From contig NZ_FNXF01000009.1 in the NCBI RefSeq assembly GCF_900108485.1, positions 104,759 to 168,758 on the forward strand: a stretch of 64,000 nt of DNA, read 5' to 3'. Source of the DNA: Rheinheimera pacifica (lineage in GTDB: Bacteria > Pseudomonadota > Gammaproteobacteria > Enterobacterales > Alteromonadaceae). A program made the translations under genes and the position numbers. The notes beneath the pieces were generated by a model. It saw nothing but the letters and a program-made list of their open reading frames with translations, had not been told where the DNA came from and searched no databases. How positions within the stretch are numbered: the first letter of the stretch is position 1; every line of letters starts with the position of its first letter. This document shows positions 19,635 through 27,483 of the stretch, one piece after another.

Positions 19635-21311
19635 ATGCAGTTTTTGTATCGCGTTAGCTTTTACTTGTTGTTCAGCCTGGCTGTACTTTCACCCGCGGCA
19701 CAGGCTTGCCTTAAAGGCCAGGCTGCTGTTGCTTCGCCGGATCAATATGGCGCGTTGGTAGCAGAACAAATATTAAAAAAAGGTGGCAATGCGGTTGATG
19801 CTGCAGTAGCTACCGCCTTTACACTGGCAGTAACTTACCCTGAGGCTGGCAATATTGGCGGCGGTGGTTTTATGACGTTGTGGTTTGACGGTAAAGCTTA
19901 CTTTCTCGATTACCGTGAAACAGCCCCTGCTGCGGCACATCGCGATATGTATCTGGATGAAGAAAAACAGGTTATTGAAAACTTAAGTTTAATTGGCCAT
20001 AAAGCCAGTGGCGTACCGGGCACTGTGATGGGCTTATGGCAAGCCCACCAACGCTTTGGCAGCCTGTCCTGGGCAGAGTTGGTACAACCGGCTATTTCCT
20101 ATGCCCAAAACGGTTTTACCGTAGCAGAAAACCAGTACCAGTACCGTGCCGATTTACTTAGCCAACTGGAAGGCAAAACCAATTTTGGCCGCTATTTTGC
20201 CGCTATGCAGCCCAACGAAAACTTTATCCAGAACGAGCTTGCCAGCACACTTAAACGCATTGCTGAACATGGCCCGGCCGACTTTTATCAGGGTGAAACA
20301 GCCAAATTACTGGTAGCGCAAATGCAACGCGGTGACGGCCTGATCACTCTTGATGACTTAGCTGCATATAAAGCCGGCTGGCGCGAGCCGGTTATTACCC
20401 CCTGGCGCGATTACCAGCTGGTAACTGCTGCACCACCAAGCTCTGGCGGTATTGCGCTTAGCCAGTTACTGGCGTTAAAGCAACGGCGCAGTGCAGACTT
20501 TAATAATGTTGCACTTAACAGCAGCCAGTATGTGCATTTAATTGCTGAAATAGAAAAACGGGTATTTGCTGATCGCGCCGATTATCTGGGCGACCCAGAC
20601 TTTACTGCAGTACCGCAGCAACAGTTACTCGACAGTGCTTATTTAGATAAACGCGCCGCTGAAATAAACCCTGCAGCGATATCTGCCACAGCGGCGGTAA
20701 AGCCGGGGCTGGAAGGCTACCATACCACGCACTTTTCTGTGCTGGATAAAGACGGTAATGCGGTGTCTAACACCTATACCCTGAACCTGGATTTTGGCAG
20801 CGGCGTGGTAGTAGAAGGTGCCGGTTTTTTACTGAATAACGAAATGGACGACTTTTCCGCCAAAGCCGGGGTACCGAATGCTTTTGGCGTAGTAGGCAGT
20901 GACGCCAATGCCATAGCACCGGGTAAGCGTATGCTGTCGTCCATGACACCCAGCCTGCTGTTAAAAGATAGCAAAATAGAGCTGGTGATCGGCACGCCGG
21001 GCGGCTCAACCATTTTCACCTCAATTTTTCAGGTAATGACTAATTTATATGACTATCAGCTACCACTGAGTGAAGCTGTGGCCGCGCCACGTTTTCATCA
21101 TCAGTTGCTGCCCAAAGATCAGATCACCATGGAACCTTATGCGCCCCTTAAAGCAGCCGTGCAGGACGAGCTAAAAGCCAAAGGCTATCAGCTGGTTACC
21201 CAGGGCTGGAACCTGGGCGATATTCAGGCAATTCAGGTGCTTGACGGCAAAGTCACCGCTGCTGCCGATCCTCGTTCGCGTGGCGTAGCTAAGGTAATTA
21301 ACCTGCATTAA
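19635..21311 (+). CDS. ggt: Gamma-glutamyltransferase (gamma-glutamyltranspeptidase)
   Basis: A 558-residue exported N-terminal nucleophile hydrolase that cleaves glutathione and other gamma-glutamyl compounds in the periplasm. The ATG at 19635 follows GGAG and starts a signal peptide MQFLYRVSFYLLFSLAVLSPAAQA; a longer frame to 19575 lacks this fit. The autoprocessing site is the Thr in GYHTTHFSV, and the small-subunit motifs NAVSNTYTLN, GFLLNNEMDDFS and MLSSMTPS follow in order. Both subunits are intact. Confidence 0.94.
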   Translation: MQFLYRVSFYLLFSLAVLSPAAQACLKGQAAVASPDQYGALVAEQILKKGGNAVDAAVATAFTLAVTYPEAGNIGGGGFMTLWFDGKAYFLDYRETAPAAAHRDMYLDEEKQVIENLSLIGHKASGVPGTVMGLWQAHQRFGSLSWAELVQPAISYAQNGFTVAENQYQYRADLLSQLEGKTNFGRYFAAMQPNENFIQNELASTLKRIAEHGPADFYQGETAKLLVAQMQRGDGLITLDDLAAYKAGWREPVITPWRDYQLVTAAPPSSGGIALSQLLALKQRRSADFNNVALNSSQYVHLIAEIEKRVFADRADYLGDPDFTAVPQQQLLDSAYLDKRAAEINPAAISATAAVKPGLEGYHTTHFSVLDKDGNAVSNTYTLNLDFGSGVVVEGAGFLLNNEMDDFSAKAGVPNAFGVVGSDANAIAPGKRMLSSMTPSLLLKDSKIELVIGTPGGSTIFTSIFQVMTNLYDYQLPLSEAVAAPRFHHQLLPKDQITMEPYAPLKAAVQDELKAKGYQLVTQGWNLGDIQAIQVLDGKVTAAADPRSRGVAKVINLH

Positions 21312-21325
21312 CACCACGGTTTGGT

Positions 21326-21375
21326 AATAAGGCTTTAGCATTACTTTGGCTTTAGTGCTGTACTAAAGCCTTATT
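21326..21375 (+). terminator. Stem-loop after ggt with alternative pairings
   Basis: AATAAGGCTTTAG pairs perfectly over 13 bp with CTAAAGCCTTATT. Inside the loop a second copy of GGCTTTAG (21348-21355) can pair with the same downstream arm to give a tighter hairpin. The T-run afterwards is poor (TTATTGTTG), so termination efficiency is uncertain. Confidence 0.5.
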
Positions 21376-21437
21376 GTTGCCCGGGTGCTTTTATGCAAAA
21401 TTCAGTAATAAATTACCCCGCCATTGCCGGAGCCTGT

Positions 21438-22433
21438 ATGCGCAAATTTAAGCTATTTAGTTTTACTCTGTTATCTGCTGTTACCTTACCACTGGCAGCA
21501 CAGCAGGCATTGCCCAAACTGCAGCTGGCAGAGCAGATCACCTTGTCGGGTTTATCCAGCGGTGCTTACATGGCTGGCCAGTACCACCTGGCGTTTGCCG
21601 AACAGGTTAGCGGTGTGGCCATGCTGGCCGGTGGCCCGGTGTATTGTGCGCAAAACAGTTTAGGCCTGGCACTGGAACATTGCTTTAATAAAGCCAGCAG
21701 CTCGCCAGACATGAGTGCAATAAACCAATATTTAACCGCACAGCGCACCGCTGGCAAGCTGGCGCCGGTTACAGCACTTAAAAATGACAAAGTATGGATT
21801 TTTCACGGCAATAAAGACACCACAGTATACCCAGGCCTGGCCGCAGTGCTTAACCAGCAGTACCAGCAATGGGTGGATGCCGGCAATATTGCGCTGATAA
21901 CGGATAAAGCGTTTGGCCATACCTTTCCAACAGACAATACCGCTTTGGGTAGTTGCGATGTATCTGAGGCGCCCTTTCTGGCCAGCTGTAATTATGATGC
22001 CGCAGGCGAGCTGCTTAAGCACTTACTGGGCAGTATTAACGCTAAAACAGCCACTGGCAATGGCCAGTTAATACCATTTAACCAGCACCAGCTGGCCGCT
22101 GCCGCCAAAGGCACCTTAGCTGAAACGGGTTATTTGTACGTACCACAAAGCTGCGCCAGCGGTGAAAGTTGCCGGTTACATGTTAGTTTTCATGGCTGCA
22201 AGCAAAATGCTGCCAGCGTAGACCAGGCCTATGTAAGCGGCAGCGGGCTGAATAATTATGCTGATAGCAATAATATCGTGGTGTTATACCCGCAAACTAC
22301 TGCCAGCAGCATAAACCCGTTTAACCCTAACGCTTGTTGGGATTGGTGGGGTTATACCGGAGCAGAGTATGCTACCAAAGAAGGGATGCAACTTAAGGCC
22401 ATACACCAGTTAGTGCAGGCCTTAACAGATTAA
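21438..22433 (+). CDS. Exported PHA-depolymerase/esterase-like alpha/beta hydrolase
   Basis: A 331-residue secreted serine hydrolase of the short-chain-length PHA depolymerase / LpqC esterase type. The ATG at 21438 has CGGAG seven bases upstream and gives the signal peptide MRKFKLFSFTLLSAVTLPLAAQ. The nucleophile motif is GLSSGAYM and the C-terminal half has the family's SFHGCKQN and NACWDWWGYTGAEYATKEG. Cysteines are numerous, fitting an exported enzyme with disulfides. Substrate could be PHB oligomers or another ester. Confidence 0.85.
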   Translation: MRKFKLFSFTLLSAVTLPLAAQQALPKLQLAEQITLSGLSSGAYMAGQYHLAFAEQVSGVAMLAGGPVYCAQNSLGLALEHCFNKASSSPDMSAINQYLTAQRTAGKLAPVTALKNDKVWIFHGNKDTTVYPGLAAVLNQQYQQWVDAGNIALITDKAFGHTFPTDNTALGSCDVSEAPFLASCNYDAAGELLKHLLGSINAKTATGNGQLIPFNQHQLAAAAKGTLAETGYLYVPQSCASGESCRLHVSFHGCKQNAASVDQAYVSGSGLNNYADSNNIVVLYPQTTASSINPFNPNACWDWWGYTGAEYATKEGMQLKAIHQLVQALTD

Positions 22434-22434
22434 G

Positions 22435-23187
22435 TTAAAACAGCCGCGACCAGGATAAAAACGCCGACAGCCCGGTATCACGATCTGTTAACGGGCTGTC
22501 ACTGATGCTGCTGCCATACCAGTGATGTTCTACACCAAGCCTTGTCATACCACCAAAAAACAGCGCCGTAGTGACAGAAACACCGGCATTATAATTAACG
22601 GCACCACTGGCTTTATAAGCCGGGCGCTGCGCTGTGGCTTCATCCGGCCGTACACCGTAGTAGTAATCTACCAGTTTGCTGTCGGAATAGCTGACGCCAA
22701 ATGCCGGCTCAATGATGACGGGCCCCGCCCGGTAGCTATAACCCACTGATACCTTTGATTCCTGGCCGTTAGAGTTACCTAACAAATCAAATACGGTTTG
22801 GGTTGTAAACTTCCAGTTATCCTGGCGCAACTGCATGCCAATACCGCCGTCAATTGAATCTTTACGTTTGGCCATACCGCTAAACACTGCGCTGTCAGAT
22901 TCATCAAAACCGGCAAACCTTGGGGCCAGCTTGGCGCTAAAACTAATATTACCCAGATCCAGCAGTTTATAGCTGACAAAAGGCCCGTATACCGTCAGCC
23001 TGTCGCCCTGATAACCAATGATCGGTAACGGAATTGTACGGTTGCTGTAGCCCTGATATATTTCTTGATTAACCCCGACACCCACACCATAGGAAAAACC
23101 TTGTGATGCTGCACTTTGGGCTAATGCTGCACCACTTATCATGCTGGTACTGATAACACTGGCTAAAACATAACGACTCAATTTCAT
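22435..23187 (-). CDS. MipA/OmpV family outer-membrane protein
   Basis: A 250-residue outer-membrane beta-barrel. The signal peptide ends ISGAALAQS. The mature part starts SQGFSYGVGVGVNQEIYQGYSNRTIPLPIIGYQGDRL, the MipA/OmpV opening, and the protein ends in an aromatic residue (SWSRLF), the C-terminal barrel signal. MipA scaffolds murein enzymes in E. coli; OmpV-type relatives have other roles, so function is open. It is convergent with the esterase gene, one base apart. Confidence 0.87.
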   Translation of the reverse strand: MKLSRYVLASVISTSMISGAALAQSAASQGFSYGVGVGVNQEIYQGYSNRTIPLPIIGYQGDRLTVYGPFVSYKLLDLGNISFSAKLAPRFAGFDESDSAVFSGMAKRKDSIDGGIGMQLRQDNWKFTTQTVFDLLGNSNGQESKVSVGYSYRAGPVIIEPAFGVSYSDSKLVDYYYGVRPDEATAQRPAYKASGAVNYNAGVSVTTALFFGGMTRLGVEHHWYGSSISDSPLTDRDTGLSAFLSWSRLF

Positions 23188-23303
23188 CTGAAAACCTTAG
23201 GTTGCGACTAAATAGCGACTGAGTGGCAAAATACCCACAGATATAACACTTATTGTGCTGATAACAGGATTACTGTACCTAAATACGTATAGATCAACCA
23301 GCG

Positions 23304-23873
23304 CTATAGTTTATTTTCTACCGCCATGCCTGGTGGCAATATTTGCTCAACGCCGCCAAGGCGTTTGGCTATTTGCATAATGCGGTCATGGTGTTTGGCC
23401 AGTGCGGTTTTATCATCTGCGGTTAAACAGCCGGTTAGCGTTTGGTAGTACTGCTGGCCCTGTTGAATGGTTTTTTCCGTTTTTTGCCGCTGCGCTGCCG
23501 GTAAAAACATCAATGCCTGACGTGATACCTCCAGCATAGGTTGCACACTGTCCAACACCGGCCAGGTTACTTTGGCGCTTAACTCAACAAATTGCACCGG
23601 CGTAAAACCATGCTCTTTTGCCAGTTGCTCAATTTCAGCCTGGTAAGCTGAGTCTTTTTCCTGTGCGCTAATTTCGCGGTAGTGGCGCGGCCAATCACAG
23701 TGTCGCTGCAAATTAAACTGCTTGTTCTGCGGCCTTTGCTCTAACTGCTGCAACTTGGGTAACATGGCTTCAAACTGGTCCAGGTTAGCATCTGTCAGCA
23801 CCGTTGCCGCCATTGTAGGCGCAGCAAACACACTAAGCAGTGCCAGGCCGGCAATGCTATTTCGCTTAATCAT
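23304..23873 (-). CDS. Exported hypothetical protein
   Basis: A 189-residue protein with signal peptide MIKRNSIAGLALLSVFAAPTMAA. The mature part is helical and charged with two cysteines (QRHCDWPRHY and TGCLTADD) that could form a disulfide. I do not recognise the family. The ATG at 23873 is preceded by CCGGAG; a longer frame to 23960 would overlap the upstream gene and spoil the signal peptide. It lies 79 bases after the DUF4010 gene. Confidence 0.75.
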   Translation of the reverse strand: MIKRNSIAGLALLSVFAAPTMAATVLTDANLDQFEAMLPKLQQLEQRPQNKQFNLQRHCDWPRHYREISAQEKDSAYQAEIEQLAKEHGFTPVQFVELSAKVTWPVLDSVQPMLEVSRQALMFLPAAQRQKTEKTIQQGQQYYQTLTGCLTADDKTALAKHHDRIMQIAKRLGGVEQILPPGMAVENKL

Positions 23874-23952
23874 ATTATCTCCGGAATGTATTTTATTGTG
23901 CCATCTGAACAGGCCCAGGCTTAATCCAGCCTGAAGGCTTGCGCCACACTGC

Positions 23953-25233
23953 TTAAACAAAAAACAGCACTGCCAGCCCCAAAGCCAGTATTACCAGCGT
24001 GGCAGCTAACAACTTATTCGCCAGTGCCCTGCCGCCCAATATAAATACCAGGGCGCATTTAACAACGGTATTACTCAGTGCCGCTACGGTAACGGCACCT
24101 GCAGCCAGTGCTATGCCGTCTGGTATACGCCGGGCGTAGTCTGCCATTGACAAAGTTATAGCATCCACATCAGTTAAACCGGCTACGGCGGCCAGCAAAT
24201 ACATACCCTCGCTGGCAGCATATTGCTCGGTGAGCTTTACCAGCAGCAAAATAACCGCAAACAGTGCACCAAACTTCATTGCTGCAATCAGGCTAAACGG
24301 ATTGCTAACCTTAACGCTACTTTGTTGTGGTGCCTGATAACGCCTGCGGCCAAGCTGGTAGTAAATGGCCGCCATAATGCCGGTAGCAGCCGCCATGACA
24401 CAAAACGGCAGCCACAAATGCGCCAGCAAAGGCTTATGCACAATACTTACCGTTACCATCACACGGATAAACATCACCAGCCAGGCTAGTAATACCCCGC
24501 AGGCCTGAGTATCGGCAGCTAACGGATCAGGCTCAAATTTACTGCTACGGGCAAAACTTAAGGTAACCGCCGTAGATGACGCCAGGCCACCACTGATCCC
24601 GGTAACCACGGCGCCATGAGCAGCACCAAGCCAGCGCACGGCAACATACCCCAACAGCGACATAGAGGAAATCAGGATCACCAGTAACCAGAGCCGGTAA
24701 GGGTTAAGGGCCTGCCAGGGATCAATCGGCTCGTTGGGTAGCAATGGCAGTACTATAAAACTGGCAATCAGCAGCTTTACTCCGGCGTATAAATCTTCAT
24801 TGTCGATTTTACTGACCATAATATGCAGCGGCCGTTTAAAGGTAAGAATGGCCGATGTCAGTATACCCAGCATAACGGCAAGCTCGGCATAGCCAAACAT
24901 CACCGCACCACCGAGTAAACACACGGTAATAGCACTGATTTCACTGGTTAACCCAAGCTCTGATGGAGTATGGCGGTTTTCCAGTATATAAGCCGTGAGT
25001 ACTGCCAGTGCCACCACCAGTACCGTAATAACAAATAACCAGGGCGATTGCAGATGCAGCGATAACCAGGCCGATACGGCACCTGCCTGGGCAAATAAAA
25101 TATAAGTGCGTAAACCACCAAAACTGCCAGGGTGCTCGTCACGGCGGTGTTTTTCCCGCTCAATGCCAACCAAAGCCCCCAACAACAAAGCAATTAAAAA
25201 GTTTTGTACCATATCAATATCAAATTCAGACAC
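23953..25233 (-). CDS. MgtC/DUF4010-family membrane protein
   Basis: A 426-residue polytopic membrane protein. The N-terminal third has the MgtC-like motif LLGALVGIEREKHRRDEHPGSFGGLRTY, and the C-terminal part is the DUF4010 region with GGLASSTAVTLSFAR and LTDVDAITLSMADYAR. About 11-12 helices are visible. MgtC proteins are linked to magnesium limitation; the function of this longer form is unknown. It is divergent from yaeQ. Confidence 0.87.
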   Translation of the reverse strand: MSEFDIDMVQNFLIALLLGALVGIEREKHRRDEHPGSFGGLRTYILFAQAGAVSAWLSLHLQSPWLFVITVLVVALAVLTAYILENRHTPSELGLTSEISAITVCLLGGAVMFGYAELAVMLGILTSAILTFKRPLHIMVSKIDNEDLYAGVKLLIASFIVLPLLPNEPIDPWQALNPYRLWLLVILISSMSLLGYVAVRWLGAAHGAVVTGISGGLASSTAVTLSFARSSKFEPDPLAADTQACGVLLAWLVMFIRVMVTVSIVHKPLLAHLWLPFCVMAAATGIMAAIYYQLGRRRYQAPQQSSVKVSNPFSLIAAMKFGALFAVILLLVKLTEQYAASEGMYLLAAVAGLTDVDAITLSMADYARRIPDGIALAAGAVTVAALSNTVVKCALVFILGGRALANKLLAATLVILALGLAVLFFV

Positions 25234-25385
25234 TTTCGATTTAACTCAGTTGGTTAGCGGTTATTCGCAACAGCATAGCGCAGTTTCTCCGGCCGCGGCA
25301 GATGCAACCGCAGCAAACAGTTAAATTGAGCAAAACAATGGTTCGCGTTACACTCGCCGCCTTTATATTGTTAGTGAGTTTGCTT

Positions 25386-25934
25386 ATGGCACTAAAAGCC
25401 ACCGTGTTTAAGGTTCAGCTGCAAATTGCAGATATGGACCGGCATTATTATCAGGATCACAGCCTGACACTGGCGCAGCACCCGTCAGAAAATGACGAAC
25501 GCATGATGGTGCGCCTGTTAGCCTTTGCCATCAATGCCAGCGAGACTCTGGCCTTTACCAAAGGCTTAAGTGCAGAAGACGATGAACCTGAGCTGTGGGA
25601 TAAAACCCTCAGTGGTGAGATTAACCTGTGGGTAGAGTTTGGCCAAAGCGATGAAAAATGGCTGCGTAAAGCCGCCGGACGGGCAAAACAGGTGCAATTG
25701 TTTTGCTATGGCGGGCGCAGTGTGCCAGTGTGGTGGAAAAACATTCAGCAGGCACTGGAGCGTTACCAGAATCTGGCCGTGCTGGAAATTAACGAAGAAT
25801 CGGTAAAAGCCATGGCAAAACTGGTAAGCCGCAATATGAACCTGCAGTGCAATATCAGCGAAGGCCACATCTGGCTGTCAGATGCAGAGCAAAGTGTGTT
25901 AATTGAACCTGTGCTGCTAAAAGCAGCACAGTAA
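25386..25934 (+). CDS. yaeQ: YaeQ family protein
   Basis: A 182-residue protein aligning end to end with E. coli YaeQ from MALKATVFKVQLQIADMDRHYY through SLTLAQHPSENDERMMVRLLAF and WLSD near the C-terminus. The family has a PD-(D/E)XK nuclease-like fold (SENDERMMVR, DINLW-like EINLWVEFGQ) and unproven activity. The ATG at 25386 matches the family start; a longer frame from 25302 adds 28 residues not seen in YaeQ. Confidence 0.93.
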   Translation: MALKATVFKVQLQIADMDRHYYQDHSLTLAQHPSENDERMMVRLLAFAINASETLAFTKGLSAEDDEPELWDKTLSGEINLWVEFGQSDEKWLRKAAGRAKQVQLFCYGGRSVPVWWKNIQQALERYQNLAVLEINEESVKAMAKLVSRNMNLQCNISEGHIWLSDAEQSVLIEPVLLKAAQ

Positions 25935-25951
25935 TACCGGCTTGAGCCTGC

Positions 25952-26527
25952 TTAGCCCAGGCGTGGATCGCTGTCTTTAATCATCGGTTGCGCGTTGTTT
26001 TGCGCAACAAATGCCAGTAGCGCCGGATAATCATCAAATTCTAGCAGTTCACGGAACAAGGCCCAGTCCACCAGGCTGTATAGCGCCATGGCAACGTAAT
26101 CCCAATTGGCAAACTCGTTATTTGCTGCCTGTTGTTCCAACACATACAAAGAGGTAGCTATCCGCTCACGCTGTAAATTAAAAAACAGCTTATCTTCATT
26201 GGTGTCAAAACCGCTGCGGCTGCATTGCAGCAGCATAACCAATGAATCACTTACCGCATTAATCACAGTTAGCTGGTTTTCCTGATACCAGCTAAGCGGC
26301 GCTATACCCAGCTTGGGTGCCAGGTAGCGGTAGATCACGCCAGAATCAAAAATAACCTGGCCAGCATCGTCCAGCATAGGGATTCGCAGTGCCGGGTTAA
26401 TTGCTGCCAGTGTTTGGCGCCCTTCACCGGCAAAAATATTCAGGTTAATAAATTCATGCGCAGTAGTGGCCAGCAATAAGCGAATGCGCCGCACATAAGG
26501 TGAAGTTTGTGAACCATATAGTTTCAT
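25952..26527 (-). CDS. Glutathione S-transferase family protein
   Basis: A 191-residue GST-like protein. The thioredoxin-fold N-terminus reads MKLYGSQTSPYVRRIRLLLATT and includes the substrate-side segment RIPMLDDAGQVIFDSGVIYRYL with the cis-proline and SER/ASP motif. The C-terminal half is all-helical. Its substrate is unknown. It follows an EamA gene by two bases and is probably co-transcribed with it. Confidence 0.88.
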   Translation of the reverse strand: MKLYGSQTSPYVRRIRLLLATTAHEFINLNIFAGEGRQTLAAINPALRIPMLDDAGQVIFDSGVIYRYLAPKLGIAPLSWYQENQLTVINAVSDSLVMLLQCSRSGFDTNEDKLFFNLQRERIATSLYVLEQQAANNEFANWDYVAMALYSLVDWALFRELLEFDDYPALLAFVAQNNAQPMIKDSDPRLG

Positions 26528-26529
26528 AT

Positions 26530-27429
26530 TTACTCCTTAACAGGCGCTGTTGCAGCGCGTAATGAATTCAGGCTAAAACCGGTTACCAGCATGGTGCCGG
26601 TAATAACAATGGCAGCACCGGCCAGGGTATGCCAGCCGACAGTTTCATCTAAAAACAGGTGGCCCCACAGCACACCAAATACCGGAATTAAAAAGGTAAC
26701 CGTTAGCGTGGGTGTAGCGCCCAAATCCTGCACCAGACGAAAATACAGCATATAGGCCACACCGGTACAAACTATCCCCAGCGCCAGCACAGCATACAGG
26801 CTCTGGCTGGCAGGTTCAGCTACCGGCAAAGGTATAAACCATAGTAGTGGCAATAACCACAGGCAGGCCCCCCACATATTGCCATGTGCATTGGTAAAAG
26901 CCGGTACCGGTTTAGCCAGCCGGGTATACCAGGTGGCGATACCATAACAACAGGCCGCACCTGCTGCCGCAGCAATAGCCGGTAAAGCATTACCACTTGC
27001 TGTAGCATCAAAACCTACCAGTATGGCCACACCACAGATCCCCAATAGCAAGCCGCCAGCAATTTTTAATGACATACTCTGGCGGAAAAACAGCCAGCCA
27101 ATCAAAGCGCCCCACAACGGCGCCGTAGCATTAAGCACCGCCAGTAAAGATGCAGTTAGTGTTTGTGCCGCATAGGCAAACAGCAGAAACGGTAAGGCCG
27201 TATTAAAAAAACTCAGTATCATAAAATGGCCGGCATAGCCGCGTATTGGCAAACTGCGTTTAAACGCTACGGCAACCAAGGCCAGAAATAGCGCTGCCAG
27301 CAGCACCCGGCCAAACATCAGCCAGGCCGGGCCAAGTTCCGGCACCGCAATACGCATAAACAGGAAAGACGCGCCCCAAATGGCGGCCAGCGAAAATAAA
27401 CGAATAATACTGCCTGAATTCACCGTCAC
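26530..27429 (-). CDS. EamA/DMT permease
   Basis: A 299-residue ten-helix transporter. It opens IIRLFSLAAIWGASFLFMRIAVPELGPAWLMFGRVLLA, the typical first EamA repeat of RhaT/YedA-type exporters, and the second repeat has GIVCTGVAYMLYFRLVQDLGATPTLTVTFLIPVFGVLWG. Probably exports small metabolites or amino acids. It is the third EamA protein in the window. Confidence 0.9.
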   Translation of the reverse strand: MTVNSGSIIRLFSLAAIWGASFLFMRIAVPELGPAWLMFGRVLLAALFLALVAVAFKRSLPIRGYAGHFMILSFFNTALPFLLFAYAAQTLTASLLAVLNATAPLWGALIGWLFFRQSMSLKIAGGLLLGICGVAILVGFDATASGNALPAIAAAAGAACCYGIATWYTRLAKPVPAFTNAHGNMWGACLWLLPLLWFIPLPVAEPASQSLYAVLALGIVCTGVAYMLYFRLVQDLGATPTLTVTFLIPVFGVLWGHLFLDETVGWHTLAGAAIVITGTMLVTGFSLNSLRAATAPVKE

Positions 27430-27483
27430 TGTCCTGTTTGTCAGTTATTACTGCTGTGTATGTTTAATTACCTGCTACCGCAG

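Noticed and set aside
25302..25385. 28-residue hydrophobic N-terminal extension of YaeQ
   Set aside because: YaeQ proteins begin at MALKAT; the extension is not part of the family.
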